From positions 1 to 64,000 of the forward strand of contig FTLJ01000085.1 of NCBI GenBank assembly GCA_900155495.1: 64,000 nt of DNA, written 5' to 3'. Below, one piece after another: positions 1 to 11,234 of this stretch. The first letter of the stretch is position 1; the number at the start of each line of letters is the position of its first letter. The position numbers and the translations under genes are program-made. Under the pieces are notes generated by a model. The model ran no database searches. It worked only from the letters and a program-made list of their open reading frames with translations, and had not been told where the DNA came from. Source of the DNA: Porogramme epimiltina (lineage: Eukaryota > Basidiomycota > Agaricomycetes > Polyporales > Polyporaceae).

Positions 1-1407
1 CGCACCGCCGGGGTCAACCAACGTCCTCCCTCCAGGGGACGGAACGACGGAGACCACAGACGGGCGCTGGGTCGTGGACGAAATTGTTGGGTGGGGCTGG
101 AGCGCAGTGTACGATGCTGCGCACTTCGGCGTGGGGTTCGAGGGTGACGGGCGTGTCGAGCTCGACGGGCGGAGCGTGGTGCTCCCCGAGGGAGTTGCTG
201 ACGGGGCTGCTGACGGGGCTGCTGACGGGGCTGCTGACGGGGCCGCTGACAGCCTTGCGACCGCGGTGGCTGAAGTGCCCGTTCCCGAGCCGGGAGAGGG
301 GACGAGCGTCGCGGAGGCTGTGCGACGGTTGGAGATCGTTCCCCTGTACGGCTGCGGGTAGGGTGCAAACGGCGACCAGGAAGGCGGCGGGGGGTTCGCG
401 AACGCGGCTGCGAGCTCGTTGAAGACCGGGCTGGGCGTCGGCGAGGGCGGGGGCGTCGCGGGGGTCGGGGTCGCCTTGTGCCACTTCGCGGTCTTCTTGC
501 GCAGGGACTGGACGAGTGGGTTCTTCGTGGCAGAGTGGAGGGAGGGCGAGGTGTACTGGAACCAGAAGTGGGGTTCCTGTCCCTCCTTGTAGGGTGCTCC
601 TTTGGGGATGTTCTTGATGTCTTCGGTCTGCGGAGACGTTTAGTCCAATCGCGCCCATGAGTCTAGGGGAAAGACGACGTACCGGCTTGAACTGAGCCGC
701 AGAAGCGAAGATGGGCTTAGGGAAGCGACGAGAAGCGAGCTTCTTCCAGTCGCTGCACGGGCAATCTCAGTGAGATGACCAGCGCAGATGCGCAATATGA
801 AGTACTCACATGCCAGACATCGCCGGGTGACTCTTGATCTGCCCCAGCGTCGGTCGACGAGACGGGTCCTTGTCCAGCATCTACCAGCCGTGTTAGCTCA
901 GAGCCGAGATAGGCGTTGTGACAACACAAGAGCGTACCATGTAAATCAACTGGTGCATCGAGCTGTCGACGTGGTCTCCGACAAAGATCGGCTGCGTCGT
1001 CATCTGCTCCAGTATCACCTCCATGTCGCGTTCCCGGTAGTCCACCCCGTATGGCAGCTGCGTCACCGTCGCGATCAGTAAGAAGACGGAAGCGAGAGAA
1101 TCGAGGGACGATGACCCACCTTCCCATGGAGGGCCTCATACAGCACCGCACCAAGGCTGAAGATGTCTACAGAGAACGTGTACTGTTTCTTCATCCACAC
1201 CTCGAGAGCAGAGTACACTCGTGTGCCGCAACACCGCTCCGTCATGTCTGGAGCATCATTGTTGTCGCCCTTGTCTCCCAAGATGTGGTGCAGACCAGGC
1301 CTGTTCTTCTCCTTGCCGAGAACTGTCCACGGATGCTCCTCCGTGTCGCGGCCGAATGGGCGACAGATGCCAAAATCGGCGAGGACGACATCGCCCTCTT
1401 CGGTGAG

Positions 1408-1439
<32 letters not shown>

Positions 1440-2426
1440 TGATCCGACGCTTGTGCAGCTCCTCCACAGCCAGAACCTGCGCATGTAGTCAGCGACCACC
1501 GCGAAGGACTCGAGCACACTCGGGAAACGCACCAACTGGGCAAAGATCCGCTTCGCATCGAATGGCTCGAGGCACCCCTCCCTCGACAGCTTCTCCCTCA
1601 GGCTTCCTCCGGCACATAAATCCTGTCCGATGGTCACCGTCAGCCGCCGTACACATACCAGGAGAGGGAGGGAAGAAGACGTACAGAAACAATACAAAAC
1701 TCAGAATCGGTCTCAAAGCTTGCTAGAAGCCGAGGGAAGAATGGACACCCGGCCGTCTCCTTCATCGTCGCTTGCTCCGTCAGCACCAACTTGACCCCGC
1801 TCGGGGTCAGCGTGTGTTTTGAGATCGTCTTCAGCGCGCACATCTTCCCTGTCGCCTTGTGCTCGACAGCGAGAACTGAGCCTTGTCCGCCAGCTCCGAG
1901 GACCTTGTGTGGGACGAAGTCGTCGAGTGAGAGAGCCGGCAGGGCAGGCTTGGGGTGGATGCGACGAGCGGCCTCGATGTTGATGTGACCGAGATCGAGG
2001 AGTCGAGAGGAAAGTAGACGAGCTGGTGGTGCTTGGGGCGATGGAGCGGTACTTGAGCTTGCGGACTGTGGCGAGCCTTCGAAGTGCTGGAGGTTGCAGG
2101 CGAGCTACAGCGCATGGTTAATAGCTGTAGAGAGCAATATAGCAGGAAAACAGCTCACGATCTGGCCGTCAGCCCCGAGCATCATCTGGACACGGACATC
2201 GACGCCGGTGGGGACATGCTTGCTCGCGTCGACGACGACTTGAACGCCAGCGGCTCCCTGAGACACGTGAGGATATCAGCGTTGAATATGGACGACACGA
2301 CGGAGCTGAGAACAGAAGACGTACTAGGCGCTTGGAGTAAGAGGCACCTTGACGGGTGGATTTATTGTCGGCAGCCAGGCCGAGCCTTTTGTTGTGAATG
2401 AAATGAGAAAGGTCTTTGAAAAGCAT
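1..2426 (-). CDS. Ser/Thr protein kinase, 3' end cut by window edge
   Basis: The model has nine exons (2426-2325, 2257-2159, 2104-1685, 1622-1533, 1476-1120, 1057-938, 880-810, 752-683, 627-1), all in phase, giving at least 652 residues with no stop before the edge. The kinase domain starts near residue 130. It shows a glycine loop GAGGQG (137-142), the ALK lysine (159), HRDIKPDN (catalytic Asp 253) and DFG (271-273). The activation segment carries an extra stretch of about 35 polar residues between DFG and [12 protein letters not shown], and the usual APE reads ALE. The C-terminal extension is Pro/Ser-rich, has an AGC-like look after the kinase (DWKKL) and contains an SAAP tandem repeat. The first 67 residues are unassigned; the start at 2426 was chosen because its exon joins in phase. 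Kinase fold is certain; subfamily and substrate are unknown. Confidence 0.85.
193..250 (-). repeat. 12-bp in-frame tandem repeat encoding SAAP units
   Basis: About four and a half near-identical copies of a 12-bp unit (core GCTGCTGACGGG on the + strand) lie inside the kinase C-terminal extension. Read on the minus strand they encode successive Ser-Ala-Ala-Pro units in a low-complexity linker. Copy number could vary between strains without shifting the frame. Confidence 0.85.
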
Positions 2427-3055
2427 CGAGCTGAATGACGAGAATGGGATGGTAACAGCGAAGAGCGAGTATATGAGAGCGAATGGGGACGGGGGACGCA
2501 GGGGAACGAGAACACGGGCAAGGAGAAAGGAGGACGGCGAAGAGGACTTGCTTATTTGCAGGAGGCTAACATGTCAGGCGAGGCTGACAGTGTGTGCACG
2601 CATTGCTTGGGCGTAGCGCATGTTCGGAGGAGGCTGACGGCGAGTCCATGTCAGAATCTTGACCAACGGATGAGAACGCATACACTCACTGTGATTATCG
2701 CCACTGCACCCAGAATGAATGACCAATGCGGAGTCGTATGACGAGTGGGACAAACATGGGGAGTAGCACCGGGAGAGTTGCGTTGAGCTCTCGACGTCGA
2801 GGATAGCTGCCTAGCGTGTGAAGCGCCGGCGGGCGAAATCGAACTACAGCCTCTGTTCGGTCCCGCGGCGCTCTGGACGCGGACAGGCCCGCCGCATGGG
2901 CACTCCGATTGACTTCGTTGTACACTGGCGGGGCATCGCTAGAGATTTGTTGAATCCCAGGGCGCACAATTGGCAGACTAGCAATGCAGCTGTATTACGG
3001 TACTCTTGAAATGCCATACCTACAAATCGCATCTCCTGCTGTCAAGGTCCCCGGT
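2427..3055. other. intergenic, kinase upstream region
   Basis: This spacer of about 630 bp lies between the kinase start and the stop of the neighbouring F-box-like gene; both are on the minus strand. It should hold the kinase promoter and 5' UTR and the F-box 3' UTR. I see no coding similarity, tRNA or repeat in it. Confidence 0.5.
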
Positions 3056-4983
3056 CTACTCTTCGTCGCTCGGCGTGTAGCCCCGCTCGTAGTTGCTGAA
3101 GTACCAGTTCCGCTCTTGGTACCGTACAAACCCGCACTCCTGCGCGAACTGTGAGATGGCCTGCCATCGCGTGTGGATGTCCAAGTAGGACCGCATCCGC
3201 TCCGCCACCGACATATCCGCCACGTACGCCTCCCCTTCGCTCGCCTTGCGCTCCTGTGCCCGCGTCCTTTCCTCGCGCCACAAGGCCCCCCAGCCTGTCT
3301 CGATGATCTTCAAGTCTAGAAACAGCCTCGCCAGCAGCCCCGAAACGCGGTATTCATCCCCCGGCAGGACACGCGAGAGTCCTATCCGCAACCTGCCTAG
3401 CATGCAGATATCAGGCCGCGGTCGACTGAAATCCTCCTGGACCATCAGCGCTTCAGGACTGTTCACGTCTGTGTTCCACTCCAGCCCGAGTGTCTTCAGC
3501 TGCAGACACCTGGACAGCATTAAGAGCCCATAGAATGTTGGTCGCGGGGGCGGCAACTCGAGGACACTATTGGCCGATGAGCCCCTCCAAGGGCGCTCGA
3601 TGCCCAGCTCGAGTACGGTCATCATTGGCCACGTGTACGCCATTTCATGTAGGTCGCCGTCGTCTACGCCCCACGGGCAATGGATATCGAGTTGGATACG
3701 CGTCAGGCGATCGAGGGCGTAAAGGGGCTGAAGCGTCTTCCCGGTGATCGGGGCAGGGTCGCCCGGTTGCCCGTCGTTCGACATAACGTCGAGGAGGATG
3801 TAGAGATGCTCGAGGACGTCGGATGCGTCGATGTTACCGATTGCCTCGAGAAGCCGGAGAACGTCCTTTCGAGGAATATCACGGACGACTTTCAGAACAA
3901 GACGGGTGAGGCGACGGGATCCCACGTAGGAAAGGAGCTTGGCCGCGAACGACGAGCTCAACGTGACGATACCGAGTTCCTGGAGAGCAGGAAAAAGCTT
4001 GGGTCGAGGCTTGTGATCCAGTAGCCAAAACTGGGAATTAGTCCAATAGATATCAGTTGCCGCGAAGCTGAAGGTGCGCAGGGATGGAAGGAGAGCAATG
4101 TGAACGAAAGCCTTGACTGGGAGGGGAAGTGTTGTTCCGCAGCAGCGGAGGTTCGCGAGATGCTTGAAACTGCATATTGATTCTATGACCGCGGATACAA
4201 TAGGCATACTACTCGGGTTGACTCCAATAGAGAACTCCCTTAGCTGAGGGTAGTTTTTGCTCAACGATGCGCACATGTCGATGACAGCCTCCTCGTGGTC
4301 GACATGATCTCCAGGACGGGAATGGATTTCGGATTGAGGGGTGTCTTTAAGGGAGCTGTATGTTTTGACGTTGAAGACCCGAAGTTTGGGTCCGCACAGG
4401 AAGTGGAGGTAGCGGCAGATTTGGAGTGAGTTGGGGACCCCGCGACAGTAGTCGAGTTCGCGGACGTTGGGTAGAATTTTCCAACCGTGGGCAGTGGCGA
4501 ACTCGCCAAGTTCTGAAAGGGATTGATGGTGGATGAAGAAGTACCTGATCTTCGGGTATAAGTGTACGCAAGCGGCATCTCTCCTCAGGACCTTGACGCG
4601 TCGCGAGTATAGGTGAAATCGCGTGAAGTCGGACTCTTGAAGAGGTCGAGCTAGTTTCTAGGGCATATAAGCATAAACCACTACGAAATGGCACGGATTT
4701 TGTCACTTACGAAACGGGTGTAATGCTCGTAGCCCTTCATACGTGCCCGAGTGTAACATTCACGTGGCAGTGTATAGAAGAGGAGTGCCACAGAAGGAAT
4801 GATCTGCCACAATGCGTTCAATGCAGGTTCATGGAAGGCCTTTGACGTGGATGCAAGCAAAAAGACAGTGTCGATACCCCAGGATGCATTTTCTTCCTCA
4901 TCGTCGTGAATGTGCTGCCCATGGATGAGCCAGTGACATATAGATTCCTTAATTTCGAGCGGGAAATGGGAGATTGAAAGCAT
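3056..4983 (-). CDS. F-box-like / leucine-rich-repeat-type protein
   Basis: Two exons (4983-4711 and 4657-3056) joined across a 53-nt intron give 624 residues. The N-terminus (MLSISHFPLEI, a conserved W-rich stretch, then LLASTSKAFHEPALNALWQ) resembles the F-box-like start of basidiomycete proteins in which a short F-box is followed by a long, weakly conserved repeat region. Later segments such as LREFSIGVNPS, LPSLRTFSF and TVLELGIERPW have the spacing of degenerate leucine-rich repeats. The C-terminus is charged and ends in DEE. Such proteins are thought to be substrate adaptors of SCF ubiquitin ligases, but no partner can be inferred here. The start at 4983 was taken because it opens the conserved motif; an upstream in-frame Met at 5142 is less likely. 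Confidence 0.7.
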
Positions 4984-5406
4984 CTGATGAGAGAAGAGAA
5001 TTGCTGTTTGTAGTGATACTTGGGGTATATCCAATGGTGAAGACGATGAAGGGTGAGACCTGCGCAGTGTCGTGGACAAGAAGAGGAATCGGACGAAAGC
5101 AAATGGCAACAACTCCAGGAGCGCTAGCGCATCATCCGGCAACGGGCGCTTGCAAGTCAGTAGTCACGCGGAATGCATGTGACCGTGTCAGGCTGAACCC
5201 GATCCCCACGGAGTCCGGAGTCCCTGGCTGAAGCTCGGGTGGCCCGCGAAGTCCTTCCATTAGGACACGGAATGACGCTAACGAGCTGTGGATAGTGAAA
5301 GGTATGGCTAAGCCGCTCGGTGAGGTGTGTATACAAACAAGATGGTATTAGGAGCTAAGGCTACAGAGGGTATGAATGCGAAATACAAATGCCATGATCC
5401 AGGGTC
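4984..5406. other. intergenic between F-box-like gene and GH71 gene
   Basis: This 423-bp spacer holds the F-box-like gene's upstream region and the GH71 3' UTR; both genes read leftward. No further feature was recognised. Confidence 0.5.
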
Positions 5407-7156
5407 CTATGCTGGCGACGCCGCGACGAATGCGTTGAAGTTGTACTTCGGCGGGTGCGTGCTGAAAGTGAATCCGGCAGGTGCAAAGTCCAACACCGTC
5501 GACTGCCCCCGTACCACCGTCGCCTGTACATCACAATCCGTCGAGAGCGGAAGCTTCAGCTTCGTCAGCCCCGCCGGAGCGTCTGTCGTCATCGTCGAGT
5601 CGCCGCACGATAAAGTCACGCTCGCTGGAGACGTGAGAAAAGTGATCGCCCACAGGTAGTCCTCGGTCTAGCGTACATGTCAGCCTCACGGCGGGAGGAA
5701 AAATTACGTAGAACGCACCCAGTCTGAGTGAGCAGGGCGCCCGACGGGGTCCGCACCCGCAGGGGGATCAGCCTGAGCTGGGTAAAGACGAGCCCAGAGG
5801 AAGATGCGGTCCTTGGAGATGGTCGGGTACGATCCTGTCTTGTACGCCGTGATATAGTACTTCATCAGGTCCAGCCAGCCTATCCATCACGTCAGCCAAC
5901 TGCGCGGGCACTAGAAGACGGAGGAGCTGACGCACCTTGGTGATCGAAGCCGTCCACCCAAGCGTTGGACATCGGCTGGATCCCTTCTATGGGGCCCACG
6001 TAGTGTGACTCGCCGTAGTCATTCCAAGTGGCGACCTGGACGAGAGGAACGGAATCGCGGTTCTGGAAGAGAAGTTCCCATCGTTCAGCGAACAGCCAGT
6101 CATCCCCACGGTAGATGAAGTTCTTGTTGTACGTGTCCGGGCCGTAGTGCTATGGACGGGGAGAGCGTTAGTTAGCTGGGGGTACGAAAATGGAAGGACG
6201 CACAGTGAAGAACCACGGAGAGACGGCTGCCATGTACGTCTGGGGGCTGTGAAGGTTAGAGATGTACAACGAGTCGGGTGTGAAGGTGATGTCGTTGTCG
6301 TCCATCGGCCACCCGGAGTTCCACTAACACATTGTCAGCGCCACAGGCGAACGTCATGTAAAGGAGATGCTCACTTGGAATGCACCATCAAGGACAGGCA
6401 TGCTCGGGAACGTCGTCGGATCAATGAAGAACGACGGAACGAACCAGATGTTCGGAATGGTGCCACCGCCCGGCTTCACAGCTCGCGTCCACGCGTCGTT
6501 TAGTCCTTGATTACTCCCAAACGTGCACGACTCGCCCGCGAATGTCGAAACGAGCATATGCCCATTGACTCGCATCGAGCTCAAGTTCCTGCTGTACTTG
6601 TCGATGTAGCGCTGAAGAGGGGTGGCATCATCTGCGGAGGCGCAGGGGAAGGAGGACATGTCGAAAGAGAGGAAGAGCTTGAACGGCGAAGTGCTGGACC
6701 TGGATGCTTGGGAGTTGTAGAGGTGGGCAGCAGCATAGGCGTACGCGACCTGTGCGATTTGCCAATTGTCCCTGCCTATGTTGAGGGCGAAGGCATCGAG
6801 GCCCTTAGAGGCAGCGAGTGTGATGTCTACATTTGATGAACACACGTATGAGACGCATGGAAAGAGAGGCGCGCACCGTTAAGCCAGTCGTCAACATTAT
6901 AATCGTACGTGTTGCCAACTATAAAGTGCGCGAAGACTGGTTTGGCAGGGCTTGCTACCGCGGAGTTGGCTGAAATGAGGTCGAGAGATGGCTCGTTCTC
7001 GTTCATGGCTGCTGCCACCGACTGTGACTCGGGCAGGGCGATAGCGGATGTATCGGTGATCTTGTAAGAGGCGAGAAGGGAAAGGAGAGCGATCTTCCGA
7101 AGGTTGATGCCTGCGAGGGAGGTGAAAAGGGACAGGTAGGGAAGAGCGGTAGACAT
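5407..7156 (-). CDS. GH71 alpha-1,3-glucanase (mutanase)
   Basis: Six exons (7156-6877, 6826-6375, 6323-6204, 6149-5936, 5879-5719, 5667-5407) give 495 residues. The family is recognised from KPVFAHFIVGNTYDY near the start, then GLDAFALNIG, KLFLSFDMSS, VSTFAGESCTFGS, WFVPSFF and WNSGWPMDDND, followed by TWNDYGESHYVGP, all typical of glycoside hydrolase family 71. These enzymes cleave alpha-1,3-glucan of fungal walls or foreign substrate and are normally secreted. The N-terminus has hydrophobic stretches but a long, not fully canonical leader of about 75 residues before the catalytic domain, so the mode of secretion is unsure. No C-terminal carbohydrate-binding module is present. It is probably used in wall remodelling or mycoparasitism, which is inference. 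Confidence 0.92.
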
Positions 7157-8192
7157 GATCGGCCGTGCGAAAGGAGGGATGCAAGAGAGAGAGAGCAGAG
7201 TGTTATAACACAACGTTGGAAATATGTAGAAGGAGAGCTGTAGCCAGACAGCAAAAATGAAGGGGGAGTGAAGACAAGACGTCGTCGAGACGAGGAAAGA
7301 GGAATGAAGGACGGACGAGAGGAAGTGGAGCATTATAACGGAAGGGGGCTGACGCTAACCCGATGATCGAGGCTGACCATACTCGCCGGAGGAGCAATAT
7401 CCGGGCAAGGTCGCATCATGATCACTGGCTCATGAAGATTCCTGTAAGCATGACCTCACAGTTTGAGCTGTCCGGAACATGTAGTACGATGGAGGGATGT
7501 AAGGAGGTACGATTCATCCGAGAGCGAGATTTATCGAGCGATGGCTACGAAGGCCACTAGTGCATCCGCGCGCGTCGCTCTTTAGGGACATCATGCCTAA
7601 GAACGAACCCTCATCTTAAGTAAATATGCGTACAGGCAGAAGAGAAGAGCATACCGGAGCCTTTCAGGTCTGTCCCGTATGGCCAGCATTTCCCAGAGCG
7701 TTGAGCAAATGGGGCCGCTAATAGCTGACAACGGTGCAGTTGGCAAGGTACCTCGGCCTACGGTGGCAGCCGCCCAATTGCGTCACCTCGTGTATCACGT
7801 GGCGGGAGAGGCGCCCACATGGTCCAGGCGTGCTGGCGGAAAGTCGCCGCTCCCCTTCTTCTTGTTCCTAGAGTATGTTGCGGTGCAGAGTTCGAGGCAG
7901 GCGATGCTGAACGAGACACTAGCCCCAGTATGCGCGTCCATTATGAAGTCTATCTGCTGAAGCGTCAATATTCCACATGAAGCTCCCAAACCTTCCGACA
8001 AGTGTCCTCCGATTCTCCGGTGGGCACCGGATGCCTAGGCCTCTGTGACAGGACATACATCCAACTTGGCTTCCTGAACCTGAGGAATCGGAACTTTTAC
8101 CTTCGTTGACTCGCTCTCCAGTGTATCCTTGACACAGCTCTCTTTCCACATACACAAAAACCGCGTCGGAGATATTTGATATTGGCAGCGCT
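7157..8192. other. intergenic
   Basis: About 1 kb upstream of the GH71 gene with no coding region that I can assign. Short open frames on both strands have no recognisable motif. Confidence 0.45.
7200..7209 (-). promoter_or_regulatory. possible TATA-like element of GH71 gene
   Basis: A short symmetric GTTATAAC core lies about 45-50 bp upstream of the GH71 start codon on the minus strand. Position and sequence fit a TATA box; this is motif evidence only. Confidence 0.3.
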
Positions 8193-11025
8193 ATGTGCAA
8201 CCCTCCCACGACGTCAGACTCGGCACTGCTCTCTTATTCAATCCCCATCTCGATCAACGCGCTGCGGTCTGTCTACAAGTAAGTTTAAAACTCTCAAGGG
8301 GGTCCATCCTCTTCGTGGAACCCCCTGCAGTGCCCTTCCCCCCTAACCTGATGTCAGCAAAACCGCAAGATCTGCTACTTTCAGTATATGGAGCAATCCT
8401 AGTGGGGACGTTCCTCGGGCTCGTGTCTGTATCATTTCCTACCTCTTGAGATTGTAAACGGCTGCTGAGTCCTCGAAATTTGTAGGATTTATGGGATCGC
8501 AGTAAACCAAGCATTTCACTATGCTCGTACCCATCGAACGGATCATCGTGTTATGCATTATTTTGCAAGTAGTCCGAATCTCTATGTAGTAGTGCGAAAG
8601 CTAACAAACATTCGGGGTTGTAGGTGCTAGCAATCATGTCAGTCATTCACTATCCTCACGTGGCATGCCATCAACGCCAAGCTTTATAAATCTTGGGCTA
8701 TAGACTGGCAAATACACTTCAGCTAGTGATGGGAATACACATAAGGTGCGCGTGCATTTACTGTAGGCCGCTTACCGTGGTGCTGATATAGAGTAAGCTA
8801 TACACGCCTGATCGGCAACTACTCAGACCCTGTAGTGCAGAAAGCAGAATCGTGGTGAGTAGCTGCTACAATCGTGAAAGAGGCTGCACTGATGCATTCG
8901 AATATAGGTCAACCGATGTGAGCAATATCTTATCAGAATGAGAGCCTTTCGCCGCAAGTTCACAAGTCATCACCGTGCCTTTCAGCTCCTCCCTTTGTCG
9001 ACGGTATAGGCTCCCACCTACTTTTATATATACCTTTTTCACTCAGGGTCTACTCTAGACTTTATCTGTCTTGCTGTGCGATGGGTAAGCTCTAGGACGA
9101 CTATCCTGATCTGCGGCTCTGACCGTTATGATCATTCGATTCCCTGCAGATTCCATACATATCGTGCTTTTATGGGTACGGCTGGGGACAACCTTGTAAA
9201 ACACGGAATGCACTAGCTGAATCTCCGCTTATAGTGGGGGGTCGATGGCACAGTGCTATCGTAGCTATTTCTGTGGGTGCCTTGAACCCGTGTGAGAAAG
9301 AGGTTGTGTCTTACGTTTGCGCTGATCATAGGCGTTGTTTATGGTCGCCGAAGGAGGTAAGCGTCTGTGAGCACGTTGAACGTTGTTGAGTCATTATCTT
9401 TGACAACACGTACCTTGGTAACAGCATTGGCCGTTTGTGAGTGTTGTAGACTCGAGTAGAGCATACTATATAACTGATGTACATTTCAGATGTCTCGACA
9501 AAAGCGTAAGTGGAGCGCATTTGTCTCATCAACACGTTGCAGCTTGGATACCGGTCAAGTAACAGAACGATCTATCAGCTTTTTGGCTCCTAGCGTCACG
9601 CAAACACTTTTATACAACAAGGTATGTGTATCCTCTGCAGCTCTTGTTCTGATACTCACATTTGTGCTACATTGTGGACAGACCCTGCTCCCGATCATGT
9701 ACGCATTGAACATCGGTGCGACTGCGGTGGTGACAATACCTTTGGTATTGTTCTTGCGGCGGAATCGGAGCTCGTTCGGCAGGTGAGGAAGTTGTGGAAC
9801 ACTGAGCTTAGGACATTGGCCCTATCTATCGTCACTGCAGCACCAACTCCCTACTCGGGTGGCTGACGCTATACGTCGTATTTACCGGTGAGTCCACGAT
9901 ACGATATGTTCCCATCTTCTGTTGGTGAATCTATTTCAGGGATTCTGTCGACGTACGAATTATGACGCGCCTCATGGCTCCGCAATCTGATTTGGTTGAC
10001 AACTACAGAGCTATTGCCGTGCTCTGTCTCATCCTTGTAAGTGGCCGAAGCTAAAATATCATGGTCGACGTTCTATTGATGGAACGTCTTTAGGTCAGCC
10101 CTACCCTGAGTGTCGCTCTCAGCATAGTGGCCCCTCAACGTACGTGGTTTCTTTACGTCGTGATGGTGCCTAACTAGTTTCGCAGTATATGCCAATGTGG
10201 TTCTGGTTGCGTCAGTGTACACAATAGGAACAAATGATGTGACATCTGACATACTGATCTTAGAATCAACATACGTCAACATGGCGCAGACACTTCAAGG
10301 TCTGAGCGACATGGGAGCGGGGACACATCACACGTCCTTCCACGGTTCGCAACCGTGCACGAAAACTCTCGCACTACCAAAAACGAGGTATGTCTTTAGG
10401 TTATTTAATCACATACTTTGAATACGGTTTCACTCACATATTCCCGAGAAGACTTCGTTCGGGCACGTCTGCGCTACGGTTGAGATCCAGGTCATAGGTG
10501 GGACGGAGGTCTCCGTCTGAATTCTCTGTCACCGATGGTTCGAACCCAGAATGAACAAGTGCAGATACTCATATGTTCTTGGAGTTTTCACATGACCTAT
10601 CATTTGTGACCTCAGTCATCGCCGGTATATTTATGGACGACTCGAACTTACCAGTAATTGATACGCTGGCGCTGATATCGACCTACAGCATAATTGATAA
10701 TGGAGTATTCACATGCAGACGTCGTGTCGGTCACCCGCCCGCTAAACTTCTCGCAGATATCGGGCCCTCGAAGGTCTTCTAGCTTTGAGACTCAATCTCA
10801 ACTGACCTGAAATCGTTGATGACTACATGCATAGATCGTGATGTATCTGCAATCCGGTGCTATTCACACGCGACAACTCCTAGATCCGACACTAGCTTCC
10901 GTCCCATGGGAGTCATCAGCCTGATAGCACCCTCACTGGTCGAACCGCCACTCCAGGATGTTTCCCATGGTCCGGCCACTGTCAATGTTGACCGGAATGT
11001 CTCTGTACACCATTCCGAGGCCTAG
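8193..11025 (+). pseudogene. decayed DUF6534-like seven-TM protein gene, copy A
   Basis: Scattered pieces in family order match the seven-TM basidiomycete membrane proteins that end in DUF6534: YGAILVGTFLGLV near 8386, then across an in-phase intron IYGIAVNQAFHYARTHRTD near 8488, ILTWHA near 8655, LIGNYSDP near 8810, IVGGRWHSAIVAI near 9233, IPLVLFLRRNRSSFGR near 9740 and YVNMAQTL near 10270. A Ser/Pro-rich tail ending at 11025 may belong to it. The exon after YFA no longer joins in frame and stops interrupt later pieces, so the gene looks dead, although several splice sites survive. Copy B follows in tandem. The exact ends are soft. The normal role of the family is unknown. Confidence 0.6.
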
Positions 11026-11234
11026 TTGTACACTGGTCCATTCCGTCTGTAGGTATGAGCCCACGCTCTGGATTGTCAGTTACGCCTGAGCGCTGATGAA
11101 AGCTGCCCTCTTTCTAGTCCGATCTAAGTCGGACGCAGTGCTCTGATACTGCGAGGCGTCTCTGGAGCGCTAGCGTATGAGTACTTGTAGCCTCGGAGCC
11201 CTGCGACTCCGAGTCTCACATCATGTCTCTCACA

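Noticed and set aside
10530..10560. GGTTCGAACCC at about 10540 looks like a tRNA B-box
   Set aside because: No A-box at the right distance, no acceptor stem and no T-run after it; the motif is short and symmetric.
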